A DNA stretch of 64,000 nucleotides from Shewanella piezotolerans WP3 (GCF_000014885.1 NC_011566.1:1488001-1552000), one strand, 5' to 3'. Shown: positions 7,504 to 17,537, counted from the first letter of the stretch. Program-made: numbers and translations. Notes: generated by a model not told the origin, from the sequence alone.

Positions 7504-8976
7504 ATGTTAAGATTAAAGAAAGAAGCGCTAACGTTTGATGATGTGTTGCTAGTTCCAGCGCACTCCACCGTCCTCCCAAATACTGCCGTTCTCAAAACAC
7601 GTCTAACAAATACGATAGAACTGAACACGCCTATAGTGTCTGCTGCGATGGATACCGTCACAGAAGCACGCTTAGCTATTGCGATTGCGCAAGAAGGCGG
7701 TTTAGGATTTATCCATAAAAATATGACGATTGAGCAACAGGCCGAAGAAGTTCGCAAAGTAAAAATTTACGAAGCGGGTATTGTTCAGCAGCCAGTGACT
7801 GTGACGCCGACCACCACTTTAGCCGATCTTAAAGTATTGACTGAAAAGAACGGTTTTGCTGGTTACCCTGTCGTTAATGAAGCCAATGAACTTGTCGGTA
7901 TTATTACTGGCCGTGATGTGCGTTTTGTTACTGATTGGAGCCGTACTGTTGATCAGGTAATGACGCCTAAAGATCGACTTGTTACCGTAGCTGAAGGCAC
8001 TAAGCTTGATGAAGTGCAAACACTGATGCATTCTCACCGCGTTGAGAAAGTATTGGTTGTTGATGACAACTTTAAGCTTAAAGGTCTTATTACTGTTAAA
8101 GATTTCCAAAAAGCTGAGCGTAAGCCTAATGCATGTAAAGACGAACTAGGTCGTTTACGTGTCGGTGCGGCGGTTGGTGCAGGCCCAGGTAATGAAGAGC
8201 GTGTTGACGCGCTTGTTCTTGCCGGCGTTGATATCTTACTTATCGACTCATCTCACGGTCACTCAGAAGGCGTACTACAACGCATTCGTGATACTCGCGC
8301 TAAATACCCTGAACTACAAATCGTTGGTGGCAACGTCGCTACCGCTGAAGGTGCCTTAGCCCTTGTTGAAGCTGGCGTTAATGCGGTTAAAGTGGGTATT
8401 GGTCCTGGTTCTATCTGTACTACTCGTATCGTGACTGGTGTAGGTGTACCACAAATTACCGCGGTATCTGATGCAGCGACAGCAGTTAAGCATCTAAATA
8501 TTCCTGTTATTGCCGATGGTGGTATTCGCTTCTCTGGTGATTTAGCAAAAGCACTTGCTGCAGGTGCATCATGCATCATGGCGGGTTCTATGTTTGCTGG
8601 TACCGATGAAGCACCTGGCGAAACTGAACTTTATAATGGCCGAGCTTATAAGTCATACCGTGGAATGGGCTCATTGGGCGCAATGACACAAACACAAGGT
8701 TCGTCTGATCGTTACTTCCAAAGTGATAACGCTGCAGACAAGCTAGTCCCTGAAGGTATCGAAGGTCGCGTTGCTTACAAAGGCAAGCTTAAAGAGATCA
8801 TTCATCAGCACATGGGCGGTTTACGTTCATGCATGGGCCTAACAGGTTGTGCCACGATTAAAGAACTTAATGAGAAAGCTGAGTTTGTTAAAATCACCGC
8901 TGCTGGCATGGGCGAGTCTCATGTTCACGATGTGAAAATTAGCAAAGAAGCGCCGAACTACAGTTCAGGTTCTTAA
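7504..8976 (+). CDS. guaB: Inosine-5'-monophosphate dehydrogenase
   Basis: Oxidises IMP to XMP with NAD+, the first committed step of GMP synthesis. 490 residues from the ATG at 7504. This start, not the earlier in-frame codon at 7489, gives the family N-terminus MLRLKKEALTFDDVLLVPAHS and has GGGGAG upstream. The TIM barrel is interrupted by a CBS pair (about residues 93-205). The active-site loop GPGSICTTRI places the catalytic Cys at residue 305. The flap region YRGMGSLGAM and the C-terminal ESHVHDV segment are intact. It precedes guaA by about 120 bp, with a terminator-like hairpin between, which may tune the ratio of the two. Confidence 0.98.
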   Translation: MLRLKKEALTFDDVLLVPAHSTVLPNTAVLKTRLTNTIELNTPIVSAAMDTVTEARLAIAIAQEGGLGFIHKNMTIEQQAEEVRKVKIYEAGIVQQPVTVTPTTTLADLKVLTEKNGFAGYPVVNEANELVGIITGRDVRFVTDWSRTVDQVMTPKDRLVTVAEGTKLDEVQTLMHSHRVEKVLVVDDNFKLKGLITVKDFQKAERKPNACKDELGRLRVGAAVGAGPGNEERVDALVLAGVDILLIDSSHGHSEGVLQRIRDTRAKYPELQIVGGNVATAEGALALVEAGVNAVKVGIGPGSICTTRIVTGVGVPQITAVSDAATAVKHLNIPVIADGGIRFSGDLAKALAAGASCIMAGSMFAGTDEAPGETELYNGRAYKSYRGMGSLGAMTQTQGSSDRYFQSDNAADKLVPEGIEGRVAYKGKLKEIIHQHMGGLRSCMGLTGCATIKELNEKAEFVKITAAGMGESHVHDVKISKEAPNYSSGS

Positions 8977-8985
8977 AGTTTGCTA

Positions 8986-9012
8986 GGCGACCATGACGGT
9001 CGCCTTTTATTT
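8986..9012 (+). terminator. Terminator-like hairpin between guaB and guaA
   Basis: GGCGACC, five-base loop, GGTCGCC, then TTTTATTT. It lies between two genes normally co-transcribed, so it may act as a partial terminator; guaA could also have its own promoter downstream. Confidence 0.7.
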
Positions 9013-9098
9013 AGTTGTGAACTGCCTTAGCGATTAATCGCTATACACGCAGCACTGATAGATTTTAGTTAAACAGAAATATAAAGATAAGGTACCCC

Positions 9099-10676
9099 AT
9101 GAGCAACATTCATGAGCATAAGATCCTAATCCTAGATTTTGGATCGCAATACACCCAATTGATTGCCCGCCGTATTCGTGAAATCGGTGTTTATTGTGAA
9201 CTTTGGGCTTGGGATGTTTCCGAAGAGCAAATTCGTGGTTTTGCACCCAACGGCATTATCTTAGCGGGTGGTCCAGAAAGCGTGACTGCAGACAACTCTC
9301 CACGCGCCCCTGAGTATGTGTTTAACGCTGGCGTTCCTGTACTTGGTATTTGCTACGGCATGCAGACAATGTCTGAACAGCTTGGTGGTAAAGTGATTCA
9401 AGGTGTTGGAGAGGGTGAGTTTGGTTACGCACAAGTAGAAGTACAAACTGAATCTGCACTATTTAAAGCTATTGAAGATGCGGTAAGCGAAACTGGTAAG
9501 CCATTACTTGACGTTTGGATGAGTCATGGCGATAAGGTATCCGAGATCCCTGACGGTTTCGTTACCGTTGCCAACACTGAGACGTGTCCGTTTGCAGCTA
9601 TGGCAAACGAAGACAAAAAATTCTACGGTGTTCAGTTCCATCCTGAAGTGACTCATACTCGCCAAGGCAAGCGCATGCTTGAGCATTTCGCGCTCGATAT
9701 TTGTGGTTGTGATGCTAACTGGAAACCCTCTTCAATTATTGAAGATGCTGTAGAACGTTTAAAGAAACAGATTGGTGATGATGAAGTTATCCTCGGTCTA
9801 TCTGGTGGTGTTGATTCATCTGTCGTTGCAATGCTGCTGCACCGCGCGATTGGTGATAAGCTGACTTGTGTATTCGTTGATAACGGTTTGCTGCGTTTAA
9901 ATGAAGCTCAGCAAGTGATGGATATGTTTGGTGATCACTTTGGACTGAATATCATCCATGTTGATGCTGAAAACCGTTTCCTTGATGCGATGGCGGGTGA
10001 AGCCGATCCAGAATCTAAGCGTAAAATCATCGGTCATGTATTTGTTGAGATCTTCGATGAAGAATCAAAGAAATGCGCAAACGCTAAATGGCTTGCCCAA
10101 GGCACTATCTACCCAGATGTGATTGAGTCTGCAGGTAGCGCAACAGGTAAAGCACACGTGATTAAATCGCACCATAACGTTGGCGGATTGCCTGATGATA
10201 TGGAACTTGGTTTGGTTGAACCACTGCGTGAACTGTTTAAAGATGAAGTGCGTAAGATTGGTCTAGAGCTAGGTCTACCGTACGACATGCTTTATCGTCA
10301 CCCGTTCCCAGGACCTGGTCTTGGTGTACGTGTGCTTGGCGAAGTGAAGAAAGAGTACTGTGACTTACTGCGTTTAGCTGATGCGATTTTTATCGAAGAG
10401 CTACACAAGGCTGATCTTTACAACAAAGTTAGCCAAGCATTTACTGTGTTCTTACCGGTTCGCTCTGTTGGCGTTATGGGTGACGGCCGTAAATACGATT
10501 GGGTTGTCAGCTTACGTGCGGTAGAAACTATCGACTTTATGACAGCACATTGGGCACATCTGCCATATGACTTCTTAGGTCGTGTATCTAATCGAATCAT
10601 TAATGAAATAGACGGCATTTCACGTGTTGTTTACGATATTTCAGGTAAGCCACCTGCAACTATTGAGTGGGAATAA
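9099..10676 (+). CDS. guaA: GMP synthase (glutamine-hydrolysing)
   Basis: Converts XMP to GMP using glutamine and ATP. 525 residues, the normal length. The N-terminal class I amidotransferase domain has the nucleophile in GICYGMQ (Cys at about residue 85) and the His-Glu pair in FHPEV. The ATP-pyrophosphatase domain starts around residue 210 and carries the P-loop LSGGVDSSV. The C-terminal dimerisation domain ends in the conserved KPPATIEWE. Second gene of the gua pair; a strong terminator follows. Confidence 0.98.
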   Translation: MSNIHEHKILILDFGSQYTQLIARRIREIGVYCELWAWDVSEEQIRGFAPNGIILAGGPESVTADNSPRAPEYVFNAGVPVLGICYGMQTMSEQLGGKVIQGVGEGEFGYAQVEVQTESALFKAIEDAVSETGKPLLDVWMSHGDKVSEIPDGFVTVANTETCPFAAMANEDKKFYGVQFHPEVTHTRQGKRMLEHFALDICGCDANWKPSSIIEDAVERLKKQIGDDEVILGLSGGVDSSVVAMLLHRAIGDKLTCVFVDNGLLRLNEAQQVMDMFGDHFGLNIIHVDAENRFLDAMAGEADPESKRKIIGHVFVEIFDEESKKCANAKWLAQGTIYPDVIESAGSATGKAHVIKSHHNVGGLPDDMELGLVEPLRELFKDEVRKIGLELGLPYDMLYRHPFPGPGLGVRVLGEVKKEYCDLLRLADAIFIEELHKADLYNKVSQAFTVFLPVRSVGVMGDGRKYDWVVSLRAVETIDFMTAHWAHLPYDFLGRVSNRIINEIDGISRVVYDISGKPPATIEWE

Positions 10677-10710
10677 CCCATTTTAGCTAGCGAGCTATAC
10701 TGGTTGATAT

Positions 10711-10738
10711 AAAAGGTGCTTCGGCACCTTTTTTATTT
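10711..10738 (+). terminator. Rho-independent terminator after guaA
   Basis: AAAGGTGC, TTCG tetraloop, GCACCTTTTTT: a textbook hairpin with U-tract, about 35 bp after the guaA stop. Confidence 0.9.
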
Positions 10739-10792
10739 TGCAGCACAATTGCTAGAATAGCGCCGATTTAATACATGTATCTGGAGAGTCGA

Positions 10793-11353
10793 TTGCCAAA
10801 TCGCGATAACACACAACAAACTGCAGCACAGGTAGCACAAGCCGAAGACGATAGCCGTTTTATGAAAATGGCAATGGAGATGGCAGCTAAGGCGGAAGAA
10901 AAGGGCGAGGTGCCCGTTGGCGCCGTTTTGGTTAAAGATGGTGAAGTGGTTAGCGCTGGCTTTAATTACAGCATTGGTTTGCATGATCCAAGTGCTCACG
11001 CTGAGATGCAATGCATTCGGCAAGCGGGGCAGTTGCTGGAAAATTACCGTTTATTAGATACCACGCTATATGTCACGTTAGAGCCATGTGCCATGTGTGC
11101 AGGAGCAATTGTTCACTCTAGGATTAGTCGACTGGTTTATGGCGCGAATGATGAGAAAACCGGGGCTGCAGGCACAGTTATTGATATTGTGCGCCACCCT
11201 GCATTTAATCATCAAGTAGAGGTTACCGCAGGGGTGAGAGACGAGGCGTGTAGTGAGCAACTCAGCGCTTTTTTTAAGCGCAGAAGAAAAGAGAAGAAAG
11301 CGGCGAAAGCGTTGGCTAAACTTGAATCTTCTGAACTTGCTAGTAAGGACTAG
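10793..11353 (+). CDS. tadA: tRNA-specific adenosine deaminase
   Basis: Deaminates A34 of tRNA-Arg(ACG) to inosine, needed to read CGN codons. The zinc-binding HAE and PCAMC motifs of the cytidine/deoxycytidylate deaminase fold are present, with the catalytic Glu in HAE. An ATG at 10775 is in frame, but it has no ribosome site, whereas the TTG at 10793 lies 4 bp after GGAGAG. I prefer TTG (186 residues); the ATG form adds six residues. The C-terminus is a basic, Lys/Arg-rich tail. Its position between guaA and mltF is conserved in related genera. Confidence 0.93.
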   Translation: MPNRDNTQQTAAQVAQAEDDSRFMKMAMEMAAKAEEKGEVPVGAVLVKDGEVVSAGFNYSIGLHDPSAHAEMQCIRQAGQLLENYRLLDTTLYVTLEPCAMCAGAIVHSRISRLVYGANDEKTGAAGTVIDIVRHPAFNHQVEVTAGVRDEACSEQLSAFFKRRRKEKKAAKALAKLESSELASKD

Positions 11354-11396
11354 TCGTTACTAATATTAGCGCTAAGATAGGAAATCTTGCACAGGG

Positions 11397-11516
11397 TTAA
11401 TCTGTCGGTCTAATAAAAACAAAGAACTGCTTTTGCCTATTGAGTGTTTTTAAGTGACGTGCTTTTAATTGTGTGCGGCGACGAGCCGCCATATTGTTTA
11501 CCGGTCTTTTCTTCAT
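11397..11516 (-). CDS. Small basic protein, 39 residues, unrecognised
   Basis: A short ORF on the minus strand with a near-perfect Shine-Dalgarno (TAAGGAGGT, 6 bp before ATG). The product starts MKKRPVNNMAARRR and is strongly basic in its first half, ending in FFVFIRPTD. It has no signal or membrane segment, so it may bind RNA or the ribosome, but this is only a composition-based guess. It lies alone between the convergent ends of tadA and mltF (mltF ends 87 bp upstream of its start). The quality of the ribosome site is the main evidence that it is real. Confidence 0.55.
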   Translation of the reverse strand: MKKRPVNNMAARRRTQLKARHLKTLNRQKQFFVFIRPTD

Positions 11517-11602
11517 CTTCTACCTCCTTATTTTACCTTTATACTAACTTACAGCAATATGATGAATTTTAAATGAATGGCATAAAATAAAGTTCAATGC
11601 TT

Positions 11603-13027
11603 TTATTGTGGCTGGGCACCTTCCATTGTTTGGCCACTGTTATCTGCTGTTTGGGTCACATCACTTTTAAGATCAAGCAATATGTTCTGATTATCGATCC
11701 ACACTAGCGTATCGTAGTAACGGCGAATACTGTCGACATAGTGTACGGCTTCATTGCCGCGGGCGTAGCCGTATCGAGTCTTTTTGTAGTGTTTTCTTTT
11801 TTGTAACAGCGGTAATACTTCTTTAATGTCACGCCAAGCACTGGGGTTAAGTCCCATCGATTGCGCCAGTTTCCTTGCATCTTCAACGTGACCAAAACCA
11901 ATATTATAAGAGGCAAGGGCAAACCACATACGCTGACTCTCGGGGATCGACTCAGGCAAGCGTTCGAGCATGCTGTTGAGGTACTTGGCACCACCTTGAA
12001 TACTTTGGTACGGATCAAGCCTATTCTCAATTCCAACTTGTTTGGCGGTCGGAAGGGTGAGCATCATCAGTCCGCGTACACCAGTAGGTGAGCGGGCATT
12101 AGGGTTCCAGTGCGATTCTTGATATGCGGTCGCGGCGAGTTTACGCCAGTCGATATCGCCAGCATACTTTTCAAAGGTTTCTTGATACTTGGGTAGCTTA
12201 TTATCGATAGCACGGATAAAGGCACGGGTATCGACATAGTCAAAACGTCTAACGTGGGCAAAGTACTTTTCATTTAAATGGGCAAGGGTGCCGCTGCGTT
12301 TTTCTATGTGCCAAAATGCCAGCAACTTACTCATTAAGCGGTCGCTATTGTTAGGTGGCAGTAGCCATACGACCGGTTGCTTCTCTTTAAGAACGGCGCC
12401 TTCACGTAGTTCAGGCATAAAGCGTCTGTTAATATCTAAACTGGTTGAGTCTGCGATGGTGTACTGTAAGTCTCCACTGGCGATCATCGCCAATAACTCT
12501 TCGGAGTCTTTATCCTTTTCCTGTTTCCACATTAGATTAGGGTTGGATTTTTGCAGTTCGCTTAGAGTATCGACAAACGACGAGTCGGTGATAACGGTTA
12601 TATCGCCCTCGAGATCGTTGATATCTTTTGGTGGTCGTGTGCCTTGCCTATATACCAATACTTGATTTACACGATAGAGCGGAGGGCCTACTCTATATTT
12701 TTCTCGTCTTGAAGGCGTGTCAGCCAGACCCGCAGCGATAATATCGATTTTTCCAGCCCTTAGTGCGCCGTATAACTCACTAATGTTGGCAAATGGCATC
12801 ATCTTCAGCTCAAGGTTGAGATACTTAGCGAATCTTGCTGCCATCTCATAATCGTAACCAGATTCACCCTGACCGGAGCTAAAATAGATTTGAGGACCAA
12901 ATAAGGTGCCGACGACTAACTCTGTTTTTGGTTCAATGACTGCCACTTGCTTTTGTTCCACGACGACCTTCTGGCATGCAGCCAGTAAGGTTATACAGCA
13001 GAAAATAAGGCAAAGCTTTTTTATCAT
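11603..13027 (-). CDS. mltF: Membrane-bound lytic murein transglycosylase F
   Basis: Cleaves peptidoglycan glycan strands with formation of 1,6-anhydro-muramic ends. The N-terminus is a lipoprotein-type signal (LLAACQK, Cys at about residue 18), which anchors it to the outer membrane. Residues about 40-265 form a solute-binding-protein family 3 domain; residues about 290-430 form the SLT domain with the catalytic Glu in AYQESHWNPNA and the GVRGLMMLT motif. Length 474 residues is normal. Transcribed divergently from purL, the conserved arrangement in this group. Confidence 0.95.
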   Translation of the reverse strand: MIKKLCLIFCCITLLAACQKVVVEQKQVAVIEPKTELVVGTLFGPQIYFSSGQGESGYDYEMAARFAKYLNLELKMMPFANISELYGALRAGKIDIIAAGLADTPSRREKYRVGPPLYRVNQVLVYRQGTRPPKDINDLEGDITVITDSSFVDTLSELQKSNPNLMWKQEKDKDSEELLAMIASGDLQYTIADSTSLDINRRFMPELREGAVLKEKQPVVWLLPPNNSDRLMSKLLAFWHIEKRSGTLAHLNEKYFAHVRRFDYVDTRAFIRAIDNKLPKYQETFEKYAGDIDWRKLAATAYQESHWNPNARSPTGVRGLMMLTLPTAKQVGIENRLDPYQSIQGGAKYLNSMLERLPESIPESQRMWFALASYNIGFGHVEDARKLAQSMGLNPSAWRDIKEVLPLLQKRKHYKKTRYGYARGNEAVHYVDSIRRYYDTLVWIDNQNILLDLKSDVTQTADNSGQTMEGAQPQ

Positions 13028-13247
13028 TACTATTAGTTAGCGCTTAAAATATAAGGGAATTATGGTTTATTATATCACAGTATTAAACTGTGCATAAAAA
13101 GGGGCGTTTTTCGTAAACACTTGTGTTTTAGTATGACCCCAAATTGAAAGTTTGCTTGATATTTCTACGTCCATTCTACAAAAAATAAGCTGCGCTTTTT
13201 TCTATACAGGAAACACTGTTTTGTATAGCGACTGCTAATGCTTTGTG

Positions 13248-13266
13248 GCAAACATTTCCCTATAAT
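13248..13266 (+). promoter_or_regulatory. Candidate purL promoter with PurR-like box
   Basis: GCAAACATTTCC (13248-13259) matches 9 of 12 positions of the PurR core GCAAACGTTTGC and directly precedes a perfect -10 hexamer TATAAT (13261-13266), about 47 bp before the purL start. Purine repression by PurR is expected for purL in gammaproteobacteria; this site is an inference from sequence. Confidence 0.45.
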
Positions 13267-13312
13267 AGCGCCAGATCTGACCCTGCAATTATAATTTATA
13301 AGGTGAAAAGAC

Positions 13313-16300
13313 GTGATGGAGATCATCCGCGGAGCCCCTGCACTTTCGGCGTTTAGAGTACAGAAGCTTATGCAAGCTTGTGAGTCGGCTGCACTACCAG
13401 TGCGCCAAATCTATGCCGAGTTTATCCACTTAGCTGATTTGAAAGAATCGCTAGAAGAAAATGAAAGTCAACAGCTTGAAAAAATCTTAACCTATGGTCC
13501 TGCTATTGAAGCACATCAGCCAGAAGGTAAGCTCCATTTTGTCACGCCCCGTCCTGGTACAATTTCTCCTTGGTCTTCTAAAGCAACCGATATCGCCCAC
13601 AACTGTGGTCTTGATAAAGTGCTGCGCTTAGAACGTGGTATTGCTTACTACGTTGTTGCCGATGAGTTAACTGCTGCGCAAACCAAATCGCTACTTGAAC
13701 TGTTACATGACCGCATGGTTGAAGTTGTTGTTAATGACTTTAATGCGGCGGATGTATTGTTTGCTCGCACTGAACCTGCAAAATTTAAAAGCGTTGATAT
13801 TCTAGGGCAAGGACGTAGCGCGCTCGAGCTGGCGAATACCACCTTAGGACTCGCGCTTGCTGAAGATGAGATTGACTACCTAGTCGAGAATTTCAAGCGT
13901 TTAGAGCGTAATCCTAATGATGTTGAGCTTATGATGTTTGCTCAAGCAAACTCTGAGCATTGTCGTCATAAGATCTTTAATGCTGATTGGACAATCGATG
14001 GCGAGGTTCAGCCAAAGTCCTTGTTCAAGATGATTAAGAACACTTTTGAGACTACACCTGAAAATGTACTTTCTGCTTATAAAGATAATGCTGCGGTAAT
14101 GACGGGCTCAACAGCGGGTCGTTTCTTCCCTAAGCAAGATGGAGTATATGGCTATCACACTGAGCCAATGCATATCTTAATGAAGGTTGAAACCCATAAC
14201 CACCCAACAGCAATTAGCCCATATCCAGGTGCGGCAACCGGCAGTGGTGGTGAAATTCGTGATGAAGGTGCGACAGGGCGAGGCTCTAAGCCAAAAGCTG
14301 GCTTAACTGGATTTAGCGTTTCAAACCTTAAAATTCCAGGTTTTGTACAGCCATGGGAAGCCGATTACGGTAAACCAGACCGCATTGTGACCGCGCTTGA
14401 TATTATGACTGAAGGCCCACTTGGTGGCGCAGCATTTAACAATGAGTTCGGTCGCCCAGCGCTTGTGGGTTATTTCCGAACTTACGAGCAGGAAGTGAAT
14501 AGTCACAACGGTGTTGAAGTTCGTGGTTACCACAAGCCGATAATGTTGGCGGGTGGTTTAGGTAATATTCGCGAAGAGCATGTCCAAAAAGGCGAGATCA
14601 CTGTAGGTGCAAAATTGGTTGTACTCGGTGGCCCTGCAATGAATATCGGTCTAGGTGGCGGCGCGGCGTCTTCGATGACATCTGGCCAATCAAGCGAAGA
14701 TCTAGATTTTGCTTCGGTGCAGCGTGAAAACCCAGAGATGGAACGTCGCTGTCAGGAAGTTATCGACCGTTGCTGGCAGATGGGTGACGCAAACCCAATC
14801 CAGTTTATTCATGATGTGGGCGCAGGCGGCTTGTCGAATGCTTTCCCTGAGCTGGTTGATGACGGCGGACGTGGCGGTAACTTTGAGCTGCGTAGAGTGC
14901 CTTCTGACGAGCCAGGTATGAGCCCATTAGAGATCTGGTGTAACGAGTCGCAAGAGCGCTATGTTATGTCAATTGCACCAGAGAATTTAGCTGTATTTAC
15001 TGCGATTTGTCAGCGTGAACGTGCACCATTTGCAGTAGTTGGTGTGGCAACTGAAGAGCGTGAGTTAATCCTTAGCGATGAGCACTTCGAAAACCATCCA
15101 ATTGAACTTCCTTTAGAAGTGCTTTTAGGCAAAGCGCCTAAGATGAGCCGTGACGTTGTGAGCGCGAAAGCTAACTCAAGCGCATTGGATCAAAGTGATA
15201 TTGCAGTTAAAGAAGCTGCACATCGTTTACTTCGCTTGCCAACCATTGCTGAAAAAACCTTCCTTATCACCATTGGTGACAGAACCGTAACGGGCTTAGT
15301 TAACCGCGACCAAATGGTTGGCCCTTGGCAGGTGCCCGTTGCGGATTGCGCCGTGACGGCTGCTAGTTATGATTCATATGTCGGTGAAGCTATGTCGATT
15401 GGTGAGCGTACTCCGCTGGCACTGCTCGACTTTGGCGCATCAGCACGTATGGCGGTAGCTGAGTCTATTTTGAATATCGCCGGTACTGATATTGGTTCAT
15501 TCAAGCGCATTAAGCTTTCTGCTAACTGGATGTCGCCAGCAGGTCACCCTGGTGAAGATGCCGGCCTTTATGAAGCCGTTAAAGCAATTGGTGAAGAGCT
15601 TTGTCCTGATTTGTCACTGACCATTCCAGTTGGTAAAGACTCGATGTCGATGAAGACTGCCTGGGAAGACAACGGCGTACAAAAAGCCGTGACTTCGCCA
15701 ATGTCGCTAGTTATTACCGCTTTTGGTGTGGTACAAGATGTTCGAAATACAGTAACGCCAGAACTGCGCAGCGATAAAGGTGACAGTGAACTGTTGCTGC
15801 TTGATCTAGGTCTTGGACAAAATCGTCTTGGTGGCTCTTGTTTAGCACAGGTATACAGCGAACTGGGTGATATCGCCCCAGATCTTGATAACTCTGCGAC
15901 GTTGAAAGGCTTCTTTGAAGTGATTCAGCCACTAGTCGCAGACCAGTCAATTCTTGCTTATCACGACAGAAGTGATGGTGGTTTATACACCACTCTAGTT
16001 GAGATGGCGTTTGCTGGACACACTGGCCTAAATGTTGATTTGAGTGCGTTAACAGGTACTGATGTTGAGCGTTTATTTAACGAAGAGCTTGGCGCTGTTA
16101 TCCAAGTTCGCCGTGAAGATTCCGCAGCCATTAGTGCGAAGTTTAATGCTGCAGGTGTAGCTTGTCATAAGGTGGCTGAGCTGACTGATACAGATCAAAT
16201 TGCTATCTTTGATGGTGAGCGTGAAGTGTTAACGGAAACGCGTACCTCACTGCGTACTATTTGGGCTGAAACGACTTATCGCATGCAGTCACTGCGTGAT

Positions 16301-17197
16301 AACCCTGAGTGTGCTAAAGAGGAACATGCGCTTAAGCAAGACGCTAATGACTTAGGTCTTACCGTTGATTTGAGCTTTGATCCAAGCGAAGATGTTGCTG
16401 CACCATTTATCTTAAAAGGTGCTGCGCCTAAGATGGCGATTTTGCGTGAGCAAGGCGTTAACTCCCATATCGAAATGGCAGCGGCATTTGATCGTGCAGG
16501 CTTTGAGTCTAAAGATGTGCACATGAGTGATATTCTGAGTGGCCGCATTAGTTTAGAGGAGTTCCAAGGTCTTGTGGCTTGTGGTGGTTTCTCATACGGT
16601 GACGTACTTGGCGCGGGTGAAGGCTGGGCTAAGTCTATCTTGTTTAATGCGCGTGCTCGTGAGCAGTTTAGTCAGTTCTTCGAACGCGATGATAGCTTCT
16701 CATTAGGTGTTTGTAATGGTTGTCAGATGCTGTCTAACCTAAAAGACATCATTCCTGGCACCGATTTGTGGCCACACTTTGTACGTAACCGCTCTGAGCG
16801 TTTTGAAGCACGCTTTAGTTTGGTTGAAGTACAAAAGAGCCCATCGTTATTCTTCCAAGGTATGGAAGGCTCGCGTATGCCGATTGCTGTTTCTCACGGT
16901 GAGGGACGTGCTGAGTTTGCATCACCAGAGGCATTAGCTGCTGCTGAAGCGTCAGGGACTATTGCACTGCGCTATGTGGATGGTAATGGTCAGATAGCCA
17001 CTCAGTACCCACAAAACCCTAACGGTTCGCCGAATGCAATTACAGCATTGAGCTCGACCGATGGCCGTGTAACGATCATGATGCCGCATCCTGAGCGTGT
17101 ATTTAGAACGGTTGCTAACTCATGGCACCCTGATTCATGGGGTGAAGATAGCCCATGGATGAGAATGTTCCGTAACGTTAGAAAATCAATTGGTTAA
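13313..17197 (+). CDS. purL: Phosphoribosylformylglycinamidine synthase
   Basis: Makes FGAM from FGAR, glutamine and ATP, the fourth step of purine synthesis. At 1294 residues this is the single-chain, large form typical of gammaproteobacteria. It has the N-terminal PurS-like region, two AIR-synthase-type ATP-binding halves (HNHPTAISPYPGAATGSGGE; GGLSNAFPELVDDGGRGG; PVGKDSMSMKT) and a C-terminal glutamine amidotransferase with the nucleophile in GVCNGCQML (Cys about residue 1134) and HPERVFR near the end. The start may be the GTG at 13313 or the adjacent ATG at 13316; AAGGTG lies upstream. Confidence 0.98.
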   Translation: MMEIIRGAPALSAFRVQKLMQACESAALPVRQIYAEFIHLADLKESLEENESQQLEKILTYGPAIEAHQPEGKLHFVTPRPGTISPWSSKATDIAHNCGLDKVLRLERGIAYYVVADELTAAQTKSLLELLHDRMVEVVVNDFNAADVLFARTEPAKFKSVDILGQGRSALELANTTLGLALAEDEIDYLVENFKRLERNPNDVELMMFAQANSEHCRHKIFNADWTIDGEVQPKSLFKMIKNTFETTPENVLSAYKDNAAVMTGSTAGRFFPKQDGVYGYHTEPMHILMKVETHNHPTAISPYPGAATGSGGEIRDEGATGRGSKPKAGLTGFSVSNLKIPGFVQPWEADYGKPDRIVTALDIMTEGPLGGAAFNNEFGRPALVGYFRTYEQEVNSHNGVEVRGYHKPIMLAGGLGNIREEHVQKGEITVGAKLVVLGGPAMNIGLGGGAASSMTSGQSSEDLDFASVQRENPEMERRCQEVIDRCWQMGDANPIQFIHDVGAGGLSNAFPELVDDGGRGGNFELRRVPSDEPGMSPLEIWCNESQERYVMSIAPENLAVFTAICQRERAPFAVVGVATEERELILSDEHFENHPIELPLEVLLGKAPKMSRDVVSAKANSSALDQSDIAVKEAAHRLLRLPTIAEKTFLITIGDRTVTGLVNRDQMVGPWQVPVADCAVTAASYDSYVGEAMSIGERTPLALLDFGASARMAVAESILNIAGTDIGSFKRIKLSANWMSPAGHPGEDAGLYEAVKAIGEELCPDLSLTIPVGKDSMSMKTAWEDNGVQKAVTSPMSLVITAFGVVQDVRNTVTPELRSDKGDSELLLLDLGLGQNRLGGSCLAQVYSELGDIAPDLDNSATLKGFFEVIQPLVADQSILAYHDRSDGGLYTTLVEMAFAGHTGLNVDLSALTGTDVERLFNEELGAVIQVRREDSAAISAKFNAAGVACHKVAELTDTDQIAIFDGEREVLTETRTSLRTIWAETTYRMQSLRDNPECAKEEHALKQDANDLGLTVDLSFDPSEDVAAPFILKGAAPKMAILREQGVNSHIEMAAAFDRAGFESKDVHMSDILSGRISLEEFQGLVACGGFSYGDVLGAGEGWAKSILFNARAREQFSQFFERDDSFSLGVCNGCQMLSNLKDIIPGTDLWPHFVRNRSERFEARFSLVEVQKSPSLFFQGMEGSRMPIAVSHGEGRAEFASPEALAAAEASGTIALRYVDGNGQIATQYPQNPNGSPNAITALSSTDGRVTIMMPHPERVFRTVANSWHPDSWGEDSPWMRMFRNVRKSIG

Positions 17198-17239
17198 TTA
17201 GTATTAGCGTATAAATGCGCTAGTATTAACTGCTTATGA

Positions 17240-17266
17240 GGCTCCTAAATATTAGGAGCCTTTTTT
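17240..17266 (+). terminator. Rho-independent terminator after purL
   Basis: GGCTCCTAA and its complement around a three-base loop, then TTTTTT, about 40 bp after the stop. Confidence 0.9.
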
Positions 17267-17456
17267 ATGGATAAGATTTAGCTGAAAAAAAGTAAAGCTA
17301 AACAGCGCATTAGTTTAAGTTTAGTGATGCATGTAATACTAAATTAATTGGTTTTGTAGCAATGACATGAAGTGAGGGGGTTAGGTTTACTTATAGTCAG
17401 TTACTGATTGGAAACAGTTCGACAGGAGATTGATTCGGGTTGTCATTTTGTCACAT

Positions 17457-17492
17457 AAAAAAGCCCCCTTTAATACTAAGGAGGGCCGCTTT
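17457..17492 (-). terminator. Terminator of a small minus-strand transcript
   Basis: On the minus strand: AAAGC, a C/T-rich arm pairing imperfectly with AAAGGGG, then GCTTTTTT. It ends a short unit that includes the 25-codon ORF at 17538-17615. Confidence 0.65.
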
Positions 17493-17537
17493 GCGCTAAC
17501 AAAACTTCAAGATTTAATCTTGCAAAGAGAGCTTGGC

